Positions 31,842 through 40,005 of a stretch of 64,000 bases of DNA are shown here, piece after piece (the first letter of the stretch is position 1; every line of letters starts with the position of its first letter). The stretch lies in contig CAWBGI010000001.1 of NCBI GenBank assembly GCA_963788225.1, forward strand, positions 186,001 through 250,000, given 5' to 3'. Under the pieces are notes generated by a model. It searched no databases, was not told where the DNA came from, and saw only the letters and a program-made list of their open reading frames with translations. The stretch comes from Sulfotelmatobacter sp963788225 (GTDB taxonomy: Bacteria > Acidobacteriota > Terriglobia > Terriglobales > Acidobacteriaceae). The translations under genes were made by a program, and so were the position numbers.

Positions 31842-33359
31842 CTACTTCTCTCGCCCCAGTCGGCCACTCTCCCAAGCGTCCCACAGACCATTGGCCTTGA
31901 GCATTTCGTCGCTGTGCGTCTCGCGTAGGCTCTGTTCGATCTGCGCGCGCGTGAAGCGTGGGCCGATCTTTTCGGGAAGATTGGCCAGAGCGAAACTGAA
32001 CTCGGCAGCCTCGGCTACGTCTTTCTTGAGCTGCACGAAGTCCACTTTGTCGTAGGTATCGGAGACGGCGTGGTAGTTCTCCAGATAGTTCGCCTCCTCC
32101 TGATCGGCGACGAATGTAGGCACGCCTTCCAGCATGAAATCAAAATGGTCAGTGCCCCATTCCATATCGGTTTTTAGTTCGGTCAGGCCAAATTGTTTTA
32201 ACGGTGCGATGAGGCGCTGAGCGGTGTCGAGCACATCCTTGCGGCCGCCGTCGGCGAATCCCGTTGTCTTGCCGGTGCCTGAATCCCAGATGACCACCCC
32301 GGCGGCCTTGTCGAGTTCCGCGCGGTGGGCGCGCGAGTAAGCCCGCGAACCGAGCAAGCCTTCTTCTTCTCCGGAAAAAAGAACGAAGCGGATGGAGCGG
32401 CGAGGCTTCAATCCAGAGGCTTTGATCGCGCGTAGCGCATCGATCACCAGCGCGGCGTTGCAGCCGTTGTCGAGCGCTCCGGTGCCGAGTTCCCATGAAT
32501 CCAGATGTGCGCCGAGAATGACAAACTCCTCCGGCTTCTCGCTGCCTTTGATCTCAGCGATTACGTTGGCGGTGGTGATGGGTCCGTCAATGTGGTTGGG
32601 GATGCTCAAATCAGCCCACACGGGATGCCCTGAAGCGAGCAGGCGGCCGATGCGCTCGCCATCTTCCCGCGCCACCAGCACTTGGGGGAGACGGTCAATT
32701 TCTCCCTCGTTGGAATTCGTGTGCCGGTAGAGAATGTCGTGTTCGCGCGTAGCGATGAAAGCGACGGCCTTGGCTTTTCCTTTCACAGCCGCGTCAACAA
32801 CCAGCGCAGCCTTCGTGTACTCGGCGAAGAGATCGTCCCAAGTCTTGAGCACCGCGGAATGAACGAGCACGACTTTGCCGGAAATGTCTCCGGCTTTTGC
32901 GAAATCGGCAGTGCTACCGTCGCCGACATCGACCACCGGCACGTGTTTCACGGCAGCGAGTGCGGGCGCCCACGCGATAGAGACGCAACGCACGCGGAAC
33001 TCGACCTTGGGAATATGGGTGAGCGTTGGGTCAAGAGCGGTTCCAGTCGCGCTGACAGTCATCACGGTCGCGCCTTCGGCCCAGGAGTATGGAATGGTGA
33101 AATTCTCTGTATGGACATCGTCTGCGCCGGCAGTCTTGAACATCTGCACGCCCCAATCGACGGCGCGCTGCATGGCAGGTGTACCGGGCACGCGGCCGCC
33201 GACCTCATCGGTCAGGCGGCGCAGGTTGCTTTCGAGTGCTGAAGGTTGCAGCGCGGTTTGAATAATGCGGGCCGCATCGTCGGTTTCGTTCGTGGGGGCG
33301 GTGGCGGAGCAGAAGGCGGTCAGGGCGAGGCACAGACACAAGACTTTCAGCTTTCGCAT
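31842..33359 (-). CDS. secreted M28-family aminopeptidase
   Basis: 505 residues. Signal peptide (KLKVLCLCLALTAFCSA), a protease-associated (PA) domain in the middle (SGKVVLVHSAVLKTWD region), then an M28 zinc domain with the ligands in order: LGAHLDSWELG (His, Asp nearby), TGALDNGCNAA (Asp), LFSGEEEGLLGS (catalytic Glu-Glu), VIWDSGTG (Asp) and ENYHAVSDTYD (His). All five zinc-site positions are present, so activity is expected: release of N-terminal amino acids or dipeptides outside the inner membrane. It follows a second M28 gene leftward, the two separated by the hairpin at 33396-33507. Confidence 0.85.
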   Translation of the reverse strand: MRKLKVLCLCLALTAFCSATAPTNETDDAARIIQTALQPSALESNLRRLTDEVGGRVPGTPAMQRAVDWGVQMFKTAGADDVHTENFTIPYSWAEGATVMTVSATGTALDPTLTHIPKVEFRVRCVSIAWAPALAAVKHVPVVDVGDGSTADFAKAGDISGKVVLVHSAVLKTWDDLFAEYTKAALVVDAAVKGKAKAVAFIATREHDILYRHTNSNEGEIDRLPQVLVAREDGERIGRLLASGHPVWADLSIPNHIDGPITTANVIAEIKGSEKPEEFVILGAHLDSWELGTGALDNGCNAALVIDALRAIKASGLKPRRSIRFVLFSGEEEGLLGSRAYSRAHRAELDKAAGVVIWDSGTGKTTGFADGGRKDVLDTAQRLIAPLKQFGLTELKTDMEWGTDHFDFMLEGVPTFVADQEEANYLENYHAVSDTYDKVDFVQLKKDVAEAAEFSFALANLPEKIGPRFTRAQIEQSLRETHSDEMLKANGLWDAWESGRLGREK

Positions 33360-33395
33360 ATTGCGTGCATTAGAAATGAAATTCTGGAAAAGAGC

Positions 33396-33507
33396 AAAAG
33401 CCTTTAACCGCAAAGGGCGCTAAGAATTCGCAAAGGACACAAAGAAGATCAAGCTTTTCTTTGCGACCTTTGCGTGGTCTTCGCGATCTTTGCGGTCAAA
33501 GGCTTCT
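33396..33507. repeat. intergenic iterated-word hairpin, CGCAAAGG type
   Basis: The left arm (about 33396-33450: AAGCCTTTAACCGCAAAGGG and on) mirrors the right arm (about 33453-33507: CTTTTCTTTGCGACCTTTGC and on). The arms align throughout with scattered mismatches and almost no loop. Two M28-family genes lie on either side. Confidence 0.75.
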
Positions 33508-33542
33508 TGCCTTCGCTTCCCACGGTATGGGCTGGCGGGCTT

Positions 33543-34547
33543 TCACTTCGGCGGGAGTGAATCCATCTTGTCGAGAATGCGGACGGTTTCCAGGATGGTG
33601 ACGCCGGCGATTTCCAGGCTCTTTGGGCTTAGCTTGCCTACGGTGTCTTGCGGCGTGTGCCAGAAGACATTGTCGTAGCCGTAGTCGAAGTCGATGATAT
33701 CGGCGGAGGGCACGCCTCGCTTTACGAAGGGAAGATGATCGTCGCTTACCTGCATGGTCCGCGCGAAGAAATGCGATTGATAGCCCAGCCGTGTGGCTGC
33801 CTCGTATACCACGGATTCAACCCATGGCGTCGAATTCGCATCGCGATCGATGTTGAGATCCGCGTCTCCGATCATGTCCGCCAGCAGGAATGCCTTTACA
33901 TTCTTCAAGGTTCCGTCGGCTTCCCATTTTTCGGCGAGGTGGCGGATGCCGTAGAGGCTATCCGCGTCGCTCCAGGTCTTCATGGCTTCTTCGGCGTCGT
34001 CCCACACCAGCCAGATGCTGTAGCCGTCGCGCTTCTTGCCGCGCAACTGATTCGCAAATTCAAGAAGCAGGGCGCTGGAGGACGCGCCATCGTTTGCCCC
34101 GATGTACGGCGTATCGCGCAGAGGATAGTTCGTATCGTAATGACTGGCGATCACGATGACGCCGTCGCGCGTACCGGGAAACTTCGCGATGATGTTTCGT
34201 ACCGGGAACTTGCCTTCGGGCGTATCGGCGGTGAAGGCATCATCCTCGACCGCGTCGCCCTTGAGGTGAGCGAGGATATACTCCTCGACCTTCTTGTGAT
34301 TGGCGCTGCCGATGGGCCGCGGACCCAGGCCTACGATCTCTCTCACGTACTGCATGGCGCGGGCGGCATCGATCGCCGGTGGCGGGCCACTGTCGGGCGG
34401 AAGTGTGAGTTTGGGAAGGGGCAGGTCGGCGGCAGCGGCCGGAGGCGGGCTCTGTTCTCCCGCGGCTTTCACATCTTTGTCCTTATTGCAGCCAACGAAA
34501 ATCGCTGCGAACCAGAGCAATAAGATTAGAGGGAGAACTATCTTCAT
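33543..34547 (-). CDS. M28-family lipoprotein, glutaminyl-peptide cyclotransferase-like
   Basis: 334 residues. The N-terminus (MKIVLPLILLLWFAAIFVGC) looks like a lipoprotein signal with Cys20 as lipidation site, followed by a Pro/Ala-rich linker. Zinc-fold motifs: IASHYDTNYP, GANDGASSSALLLEFA, LVWDDAEEA, LADMIGDADLN, and DNVFWHTPQDT. The combination of GANDGASS, a single Glu in DDAEEA and FWHTPQDT is typical of glutaminyl cyclases, which form N-terminal pyroglutamate, rather than of aminopeptidases. Peptidase activity cannot be excluded. ATG 34547 fits the lipoprotein signal; another ATG lies seven codons earlier. Confidence 0.75.
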   Translation of the reverse strand: MKIVLPLILLLWFAAIFVGCNKDKDVKAAGEQSPPPAAAADLPLPKLTLPPDSGPPPAIDAARAMQYVREIVGLGPRPIGSANHKKVEEYILAHLKGDAVEDDAFTADTPEGKFPVRNIIAKFPGTRDGVIVIASHYDTNYPLRDTPYIGANDGASSSALLLEFANQLRGKKRDGYSIWLVWDDAEEAMKTWSDADSLYGIRHLAEKWEADGTLKNVKAFLLADMIGDADLNIDRDANSTPWVESVVYEAATRLGYQSHFFARTMQVSDDHLPFVKRGVPSADIIDFDYGYDNVFWHTPQDTVGKLSPKSLEIAGVTILETVRILDKMDSLPPK

Positions 34548-34661
34548 CGATTCATAAACCTCGAGCAACTTCGGACAAATGGCATTTCCTGGTCGTTAAC
34601 TACAAAACAGACTTATTAGCACGAGCGCGGCGAGGAATAACAACACGCGCTGGATGGCATC

Positions 34662-35465
34662 TCAAGTTGCCTTTGTTTCTTTCCGTGCACGCCGCTGCTT
34701 GGGATGGACAATCCAGGCGATGCCAATGCTGGCAGCGTACAGCGCGACCATGGGAGCGGCAAAGATGCACATGCTCATGACGTCGGGACTCGGCGTGACG
34801 ATGGCCGCAATGATGAAAATGATCAGAATCGCATAGCGGAAATTCTTCCACATGAAGCCGGCGCTTACGATGCCCATCAACGCCAGAAAAAAGATCAAAA
34901 TCGGCATCTCGAAAACCAGCCCCATGCCGAGGATAATGCTAAGAAACAGCGAGGTATATTCGGTGATTGTGATCATGGGCGTGAATTGACTTCCGAAACC
35001 GATCAGGAATTCCAGGGCTCTGGGATAAACAATCCTGTAGCCGAAGTAGCCTCCCACCGAAAACAATGCAATCGTGGACGCCATGAAGGGCATGACATAG
35101 CGCTTCTCGTTGCGGTAAAGGCCGGGCGAGATAAACATCCAAACCTGATAAAGCACAAAGGGCGAAGTAAGGAACAGGCCAGCCAGCGCGGCAATCTTCA
35201 AGTAAAGGTTGAAGGGATCCACGGGATTCAGATAGCCCAGTTTCTCCGACAGTCCGTGAGACCGGAGCGCGTCCATGATGGGCTTCTGCATGACCGCGTA
35301 GATTTTCACGCGAAAGCCCCAACAGGCGAAAAATCCTACGGCCACAGCGGCTATCGAGTAGACCAGCCGGCGGCGCAGTTCCTCGAGGTGGTCGAGGAAG
35401 CCCATCGTCGGCATAGCATCGCGCTTGGGCTCATCGCCCGGGGCCGCGGTCGCGGTTTCAAACAT
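34662..35465 (-). CDS. tatC: Sec-independent translocase subunit TatC
   Basis: 267 residues, six transmembrane helices. Seen: MGFLDHLEELRRRLVYSIAA, the conserved TatC N-terminal motif that binds twin-arginine signals, VDPFNLYLKIA, PGLYRNEKRYVMPF with the conserved first-periplasmic/second-loop residues, and IVTPSPDVMSMCIFAAPM in the fifth helix. TatC is the signal-receptor core of the Tat pathway. Its ATG overlaps the end of tatA by eight bases, showing an operon. A Tat substrate is suggested at 56117-56323 in this window. Confidence 0.92.
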   Translation of the reverse strand: MFETATAAPGDEPKRDAMPTMGFLDHLEELRRRLVYSIAAVAVGFFACWGFRVKIYAVMQKPIMDALRSHGLSEKLGYLNPVDPFNLYLKIAALAGLFLTSPFVLYQVWMFISPGLYRNEKRYVMPFMASTIALFSVGGYFGYRIVYPRALEFLIGFGSQFTPMITITEYTSLFLSIILGMGLVFEMPILIFFLALMGIVSAGFMWKNFRYAILIIFIIAAIVTPSPDVMSMCIFAAPMVALYAASIGIAWIVHPKQRRARKETKAT

Positions 35466-35880
35466 GGGGCTCCTGCGCGGCTGGGACAGGGTGATCATTC
35501 GCGGGCTCGCCCGCAGGAGTAGAAGTCGCTGACACAACAGGAGTCGAATCGGCGGAGTTCACAGGCGGCGAGTTCGCACCCAGAGGAGCATCTTCCACCG
35601 CGGGAGGCGTCAGCGTTTCGAGCGATCCATGTCCGGTTGCCTCGCGCGGCGGCGGGTTCGCGCTCAGGGTGGGCAGGCTCCCCGGCGGCGGGTTGGGGGG
35701 AAGGATCTTCTGCACCTCCAGGCGCGTGATTTCGGTTTCGATCTGCGACTTGAATTCGTTGGAAGCGCGGCGCAATTCGGCGAGGAGTTTTCCCGCTTGA
35801 CGAGCCATCTCCGGCAACTTCTTCGGCCCAAAAAGAATGAGCACCAGAAAGAACAGAAAGATCGTGTCGGAAAAACTCAT
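35458..35880 (-). CDS. tatA: Tat translocase subunit TatA/TatB
   Basis: 140 residues with one N-terminal helix (IFLFFLVLILFGPKKLPEMA) followed by an amphipathic helix (RQAGKLLAELRRASNEFKSQ), the TatA/B layout. The FGPKKLPE hinge is conserved. The Pro-rich C-terminal half is longer than in small TatA proteins, a feature closer to TatB. It is followed at once by tatC. Start at 35880; earlier codons precede the conserved helix and are rejected. Confidence 0.82.
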   Translation of the reverse strand: MSFSDTIFLFFLVLILFGPKKLPEMARQAGKLLAELRRASNEFKSQIETEITRLEVQKILPPNPPPGSLPTLSANPPPREATGHGSLETLTPPAVEDAPLGANSPPVNSADSTPVVSATSTPAGEPANDHPVPAAQEPHV

Positions 35881-35980
35881 GGCCACATCATAATGCGGCG
35901 GAGCTATGGCGGCAATGCGGCGGGAAAGCCGCACGAGTTTCGTGGTTGTCACGCGCCAGCCGGTCGAGACTGTCGAAGCA

Positions 35981-37969
35981 TCAATGAGCAGGTTTGAGAA
36001 CCACCGTGTTGCGCTCGTCGCCCGCGATGATGCGGTAGAACTTTCTAAGATCTTCGGCCTTGTTGACGGGCACGCTCAGTTCCTTGATCTCGTAGGTGCG
36101 GATGTAGCCGACGACGTTACCATTCACGACCGTCTTCGCGTGATAGCTGGCAAACGGATAATCCACATCGACCTGCGGGGGCAGGTCATCAACCACGTAG
36201 CCGGAGGGAATGGTGATTTCAAAGCTGTCGGTATCGCGTGCCGGACCGTCAAACTCGATGGGAAACTTGCGGGCCTCTTTGGTCTCGAGAAATCCGGTGA
36301 CATGACTGCCGAGCACCCGCGGCCGAACCAGTAAAAGATCGCCGGCGTTTTTGGCGTAGTTCGGCGACTCAAACGTGTAGTTGAAGCCGAAAGGCTGATC
36401 GGTCACATGCTCATTCAACAGGGTGGCGCGGGTGATGCGAAAACTGGCCAGGGAATTGCCGAGCAAATCTTCGATCGGCTTGATACGCTCGACCTCTTTG
36501 GTCACGGTACGTAATCGCCCCCGTTCGTAGGAAGCGCGCTCCCCCAGTCGCACCTCTTTGACCTCGCCTTTCAACGTCCCGGTAGCATCCACAGTCAGCT
36601 TGGCAGTCCGCTGGATGCTGTTCATGGCTGACGATTGCTGTGGCAACTCCACCAGTTCACCGCCGTCGGGCGTCACCAGCAAACCATAGTTGGCTTGCAA
36701 ATAGCCTCCTACCTGGCCGAAGGGAATTAACTCGTTGGTGGGGTCAAAAAACAGAAGCCGGCCCAGTTTGGGATGCTGGATCGTGGCGATGAGGGATGGA
36801 TCGTTCAGGCCATCAGGCAATTTGATAGCCGTAATCACATGGTTAAAACCGTTGTGCGCTGGCATGTCACGAGTCACCACGCCGCGTTCAGCGTTAATGA
36901 CTACGAAGTACGAGTCCACGCCAATCTCGCGCAGCATGGAGCGCACCAGGGTCGCTTTATCCTTGCAGTCTCCGTAGCGATGCGCGAACACCTCCGGTGC
37001 GGGGTGGGGCTGATAACCGCCAATGCCAAGATTAATGGCTACGTAGCGGATATTGTCCTGAACGAATGCGGCAATCGCCTGCATTTTCTGAAGCGTCGTA
37101 GATTTGGAGGCGGTTAGCACCGCCACATGCTGTTTCACTTCCGGTGACGCATCGACTCGTTCTCCAATCAGGCTGGAATACCACTTTCCCATCGCGTCCC
37201 AGTCCATATTGGAATTGATCGCGATTTTTTCCGATGTGAAGAACGATAGCACCATCTGAGCTGCGACCCCCTCCAGCGGAGGCATGAAGGGTTCATGCCG
37301 GATTTCTCTTATGTCGGCGACCACCCATTGCCAGGAATTGCTCCCGGTTTGCGTGGGCTTAACCTCGGCGTGATTGAGCCATGACACCTTGTATTCCCAT
37401 CCTTGCGGAAGCTGGAGCGAATAACGGCTTTCCCGCACCGGATCGTGTTCCTGGAAATCCCAGATGGATTGTAGAAATACAGGACGCTCCTCGGTTTCGT
37501 ACTCGTAACCTACGATGTTGCCGACATCCGGCGCCGGAATCTGCAGTATTTTCACCTTGGCGTCTGAAGCGAGAACGAACTCGGGCGAGTAAGCGCTCTC
37601 GATTGCGTCCTTCTCCTTAACTTCATAATCCTTGCCCTGCGCCGGAATGCACCAGCCGCGAAGGCTGTTGATCCTGCTCTGAGCATCGAAAGGAACTCTC
37701 ACGGTGCCGTGGTGGCGGCCATTGGGACGAAGAATCTTGTAGGCTTCGCGAACCCGGGTGCGCATCTTATCCGCAGAAATTACCGTGACGTCAGTTTCTG
37801 AATACAGCAGCACCGCGTCAGTCTTGTCATCGTAGGTTGGTACTGGGACGCTGACCAGGGCGTGCATCCAAGGCGGCGCATCCCCACCCAGGGCTAGTGG
37901 CGTCCATGCCAGGATGCAGGCCGCGACCGCAAAGAGAAACAGTCGCGCTTGCGAATTAGTTACTCGCAC
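35981..37969 (-). CDS. DUF3857 transglutaminase-like protein, catalytic Cys retained
   Basis: A secreted 662-residue protein: signal peptide (LFLFAVAACILAWTPLA), an N-terminal DUF3857 beta domain (VREAYKILRPNGRHHGTV, GYEYETEERPV) and a transglutaminase-like core around residues 300-390. The triad is intact: HRYGDCKDKATLVRSML (Cys codon at 36965-36967), NHVITAIKLPDG (His) and FFDPTNELIPFGQ (Asp). The substrate is unknown; relatives are thought to act in the envelope. It overlaps the neighbouring paralogue's stop if the GTG at 37969 is the start; an ATG at 38005 is also open. Third of three tandem paralogues and the most diverged. Confidence 0.75.
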   Translation of the reverse strand: MRVTNSQARLFLFAVAACILAWTPLALGGDAPPWMHALVSVPVPTYDDKTDAVLLYSETDVTVISADKMRTRVREAYKILRPNGRHHGTVRVPFDAQSRINSLRGWCIPAQGKDYEVKEKDAIESAYSPEFVLASDAKVKILQIPAPDVGNIVGYEYETEERPVFLQSIWDFQEHDPVRESRYSLQLPQGWEYKVSWLNHAEVKPTQTGSNSWQWVVADIREIRHEPFMPPLEGVAAQMVLSFFTSEKIAINSNMDWDAMGKWYSSLIGERVDASPEVKQHVAVLTASKSTTLQKMQAIAAFVQDNIRYVAINLGIGGYQPHPAPEVFAHRYGDCKDKATLVRSMLREIGVDSYFVVINAERGVVTRDMPAHNGFNHVITAIKLPDGLNDPSLIATIQHPKLGRLLFFDPTNELIPFGQVGGYLQANYGLLVTPDGGELVELPQQSSAMNSIQRTAKLTVDATGTLKGEVKEVRLGERASYERGRLRTVTKEVERIKPIEDLLGNSLASFRITRATLLNEHVTDQPFGFNYTFESPNYAKNAGDLLLVRPRVLGSHVTGFLETKEARKFPIEFDGPARDTDSFEITIPSGYVVDDLPPQVDVDYPFASYHAKTVVNGNVVGYIRTYEIKELSVPVNKAEDLRKFYRIIAGDERNTVVLKPAH

Positions 37970-39944
37970 TGGGGGCTCCGGGCTGCAACACAACCTGTTC
38001 TTCATCGCCGGTCCTCACTAGCTGAAAAAAGTCACGCAAAGCCTTGTAGTACTTCGGTTCTAACATCAGAAAGTCGACCGTAACTTTTCGAGTCAAGTGC
38101 AGAGAGTTCGTATCCTTCTCTGCCTTCAAGACGTAGGCCACGACGTGCACATCGGTATTTTGGGCTTGTGGCAGGCTCTGCACCTGCCAACCTGGAGGCA
38201 ATTCGATGGTTACGTCATCCAGTTTTTCAGATGGAAACCGGAAGTAGACGGAATGCACGCGGTTCGCGTGCTCGAAGGTGTGTTTTTCCGTGGCGCTGAA
38301 GATCCCCACCGGCAGCAGTGCCCGACGCCCAGCCCCGGACACCCAGCCCGGAATTTTCACTTTGAACTCGGCCACCAGGGGCTGCGATGCACTTTTCCAG
38401 TCGGGCTGCTTGGCCAGTTCCAGTTCGCTCCCTGCCGGGATGCACTCCTTCATCTCGTCCTCAAGGTATTTCTTTCGTTCGGCATCATCGCTGTGGCGTT
38501 CTTCAACCCGCCGAGACATTCCCTCCAGGCCGGTGAAAGTGACAGTGAGTTGGCCTTCCAGGTCGCCCGTGTCGGAAAGTTTCAACTTTGCCCGACGCTC
38601 GATCCGCGACTCCGAAGCTTGAGGAAGCGTGCTCTTGATCCAGGTTCCACCGTCCTTATCGAGTTGCAGGCCGGGCACACCGGTTTCCGGCCATTGCAAA
38701 AGTCCGAACGGGGTAAAGGCCGCGCCAGGATCGAAGTAGCTTTCCTTGCCGTTCATTTTGACCAAAACCACGTTCGCATCGAGCTTGGTGCTGTCCATGG
38801 ATTGCGCTGAGAAGAAGTAATTATTACGATCCGACACGTACGCTGCGTAAGCCTGAATGCCAGCCGCCCGAACCAGCCCCAGAAAAAGCCAAGTCAGATC
38901 ATTTCCATTCGCATAGCCGCGCTTCCAGACCTCCTCAACGTTGGCCGGCTCCTTTTCGTTCGCCCGCTTCAGTTCCTGCTCCGTTTTCTGCGCTTCGTAG
39001 GACGTATTGCGGAACTGCTGCACGCGATCATAGATCTTTCGCAGCTTCACTTCCGGCGGATCGTTCGGCGAAACGATTTGCGTCACGGCTTCTTCCATGG
39101 CTTTACGTTTGCCCACGTAGTTTTCCACCCGGCTGTTTAGCTTCTTCCCGACCTGCTTCCAGTATTTGTCAACGCTGGGCTGGAAAGGCTCGTCACTGTA
39201 GACGAAGTCCACTCGCGCTTTCAGTTCATTCTCCGGCGGCATGAAGTCTTCGGCTTGAAAGGCTGCGATGTTATGCGCCTCAAGGCGGACAATATGATCA
39301 GCGCCCTCTTTCGGCGGGCTTGTGTCCAGCGGCAAATAGGGCCGCCAAGTCACGATAAAAGGGTTCTGAGCGGTGCCTTGGAATGGTTTTAGAGAGAACT
39401 TCGCCGACTTGGTAAAAAGGTCCTGGCTCAGTATCCAATGCGATTCATAGAGAGAATATTCTTTGAAGTCGTAGGTGTAGAAATACTCGATGACGCTGCC
39501 GACTTGCACATCCGGAAGAGTGAAGCTTTTCGCCAGGTATTTAAATCCACGGGCCTTCACAATCCACTTTTCGAAGACTTTTCCGCCGAAATCGACGGAG
39601 GAACCATCTGGCCGGATGGTTCGGGCGTGCAACCCAACTACGTCGTTGCCTCCCCGCACGAAAGGAATTTCGACGTCAGCATGCTGGCGTCCCTCTTCGG
39701 TGAGGATCTTGATCCGTACATAGTTGTCTTCGTGAGAGGTGCGCCCATTGTCGTCACGGTCGACCTGGCGGTAGAGGATTACCGCGGGCGCACCCGGAGC
39801 GAGCGGTTCGCTCGTCATTTTCAATTCTTCCGGTGATACCGGCTGGAAGCCCACGCCGGCGTGGACCGTGACGCGAGGATAGGTAGCGGACAGAACCAGG
39901 AAAACTGCGAACAATGCAACTGTGACCGCACGACGAAATGGCAC
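37956..39944 (-). CDS. DUF3857 transglutaminase-like protein, catalytic Cys and His lost
   Basis: 662 residues with signal peptide (VALFAVFLVLSATYP) and the same DUF3857-plus-transglutaminase layout, very similar over its whole length to the next gene (40006-42036). Where the third paralogue has RYGDCKDK, this one has GYANGNDLTW (Gly at the Cys position, codon 38904-38906). Where that has NHVITAI, this one has DANVVLVKMNG (Asn for His). The Asp region SYFDPGAAFTPFG survives. It should be catalytically dead but may still bind the substrate. The GTG at 39944 is preferred because it lines up with the GTG start of its twin. Confidence 0.72.
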   Translation of the reverse strand: MPFRRAVTVALFAVFLVLSATYPRVTVHAGVGFQPVSPEELKMTSEPLAPGAPAVILYRQVDRDDNGRTSHEDNYVRIKILTEEGRQHADVEIPFVRGGNDVVGLHARTIRPDGSSVDFGGKVFEKWIVKARGFKYLAKSFTLPDVQVGSVIEYFYTYDFKEYSLYESHWILSQDLFTKSAKFSLKPFQGTAQNPFIVTWRPYLPLDTSPPKEGADHIVRLEAHNIAAFQAEDFMPPENELKARVDFVYSDEPFQPSVDKYWKQVGKKLNSRVENYVGKRKAMEEAVTQIVSPNDPPEVKLRKIYDRVQQFRNTSYEAQKTEQELKRANEKEPANVEEVWKRGYANGNDLTWLFLGLVRAAGIQAYAAYVSDRNNYFFSAQSMDSTKLDANVVLVKMNGKESYFDPGAAFTPFGLLQWPETGVPGLQLDKDGGTWIKSTLPQASESRIERRAKLKLSDTGDLEGQLTVTFTGLEGMSRRVEERHSDDAERKKYLEDEMKECIPAGSELELAKQPDWKSASQPLVAEFKVKIPGWVSGAGRRALLPVGIFSATEKHTFEHANRVHSVYFRFPSEKLDDVTIELPPGWQVQSLPQAQNTDVHVVAYVLKAEKDTNSLHLTRKVTVDFLMLEPKYYKALRDFFQLVRTGDEEQVVLQPGAPSASN

Positions 39945-40005
39945 GTTCCAACACCCCTGGCAATTGCGTTCGCCGGAACGCTCCCCAAGTGGAGGCGCTC
40001 GCCGT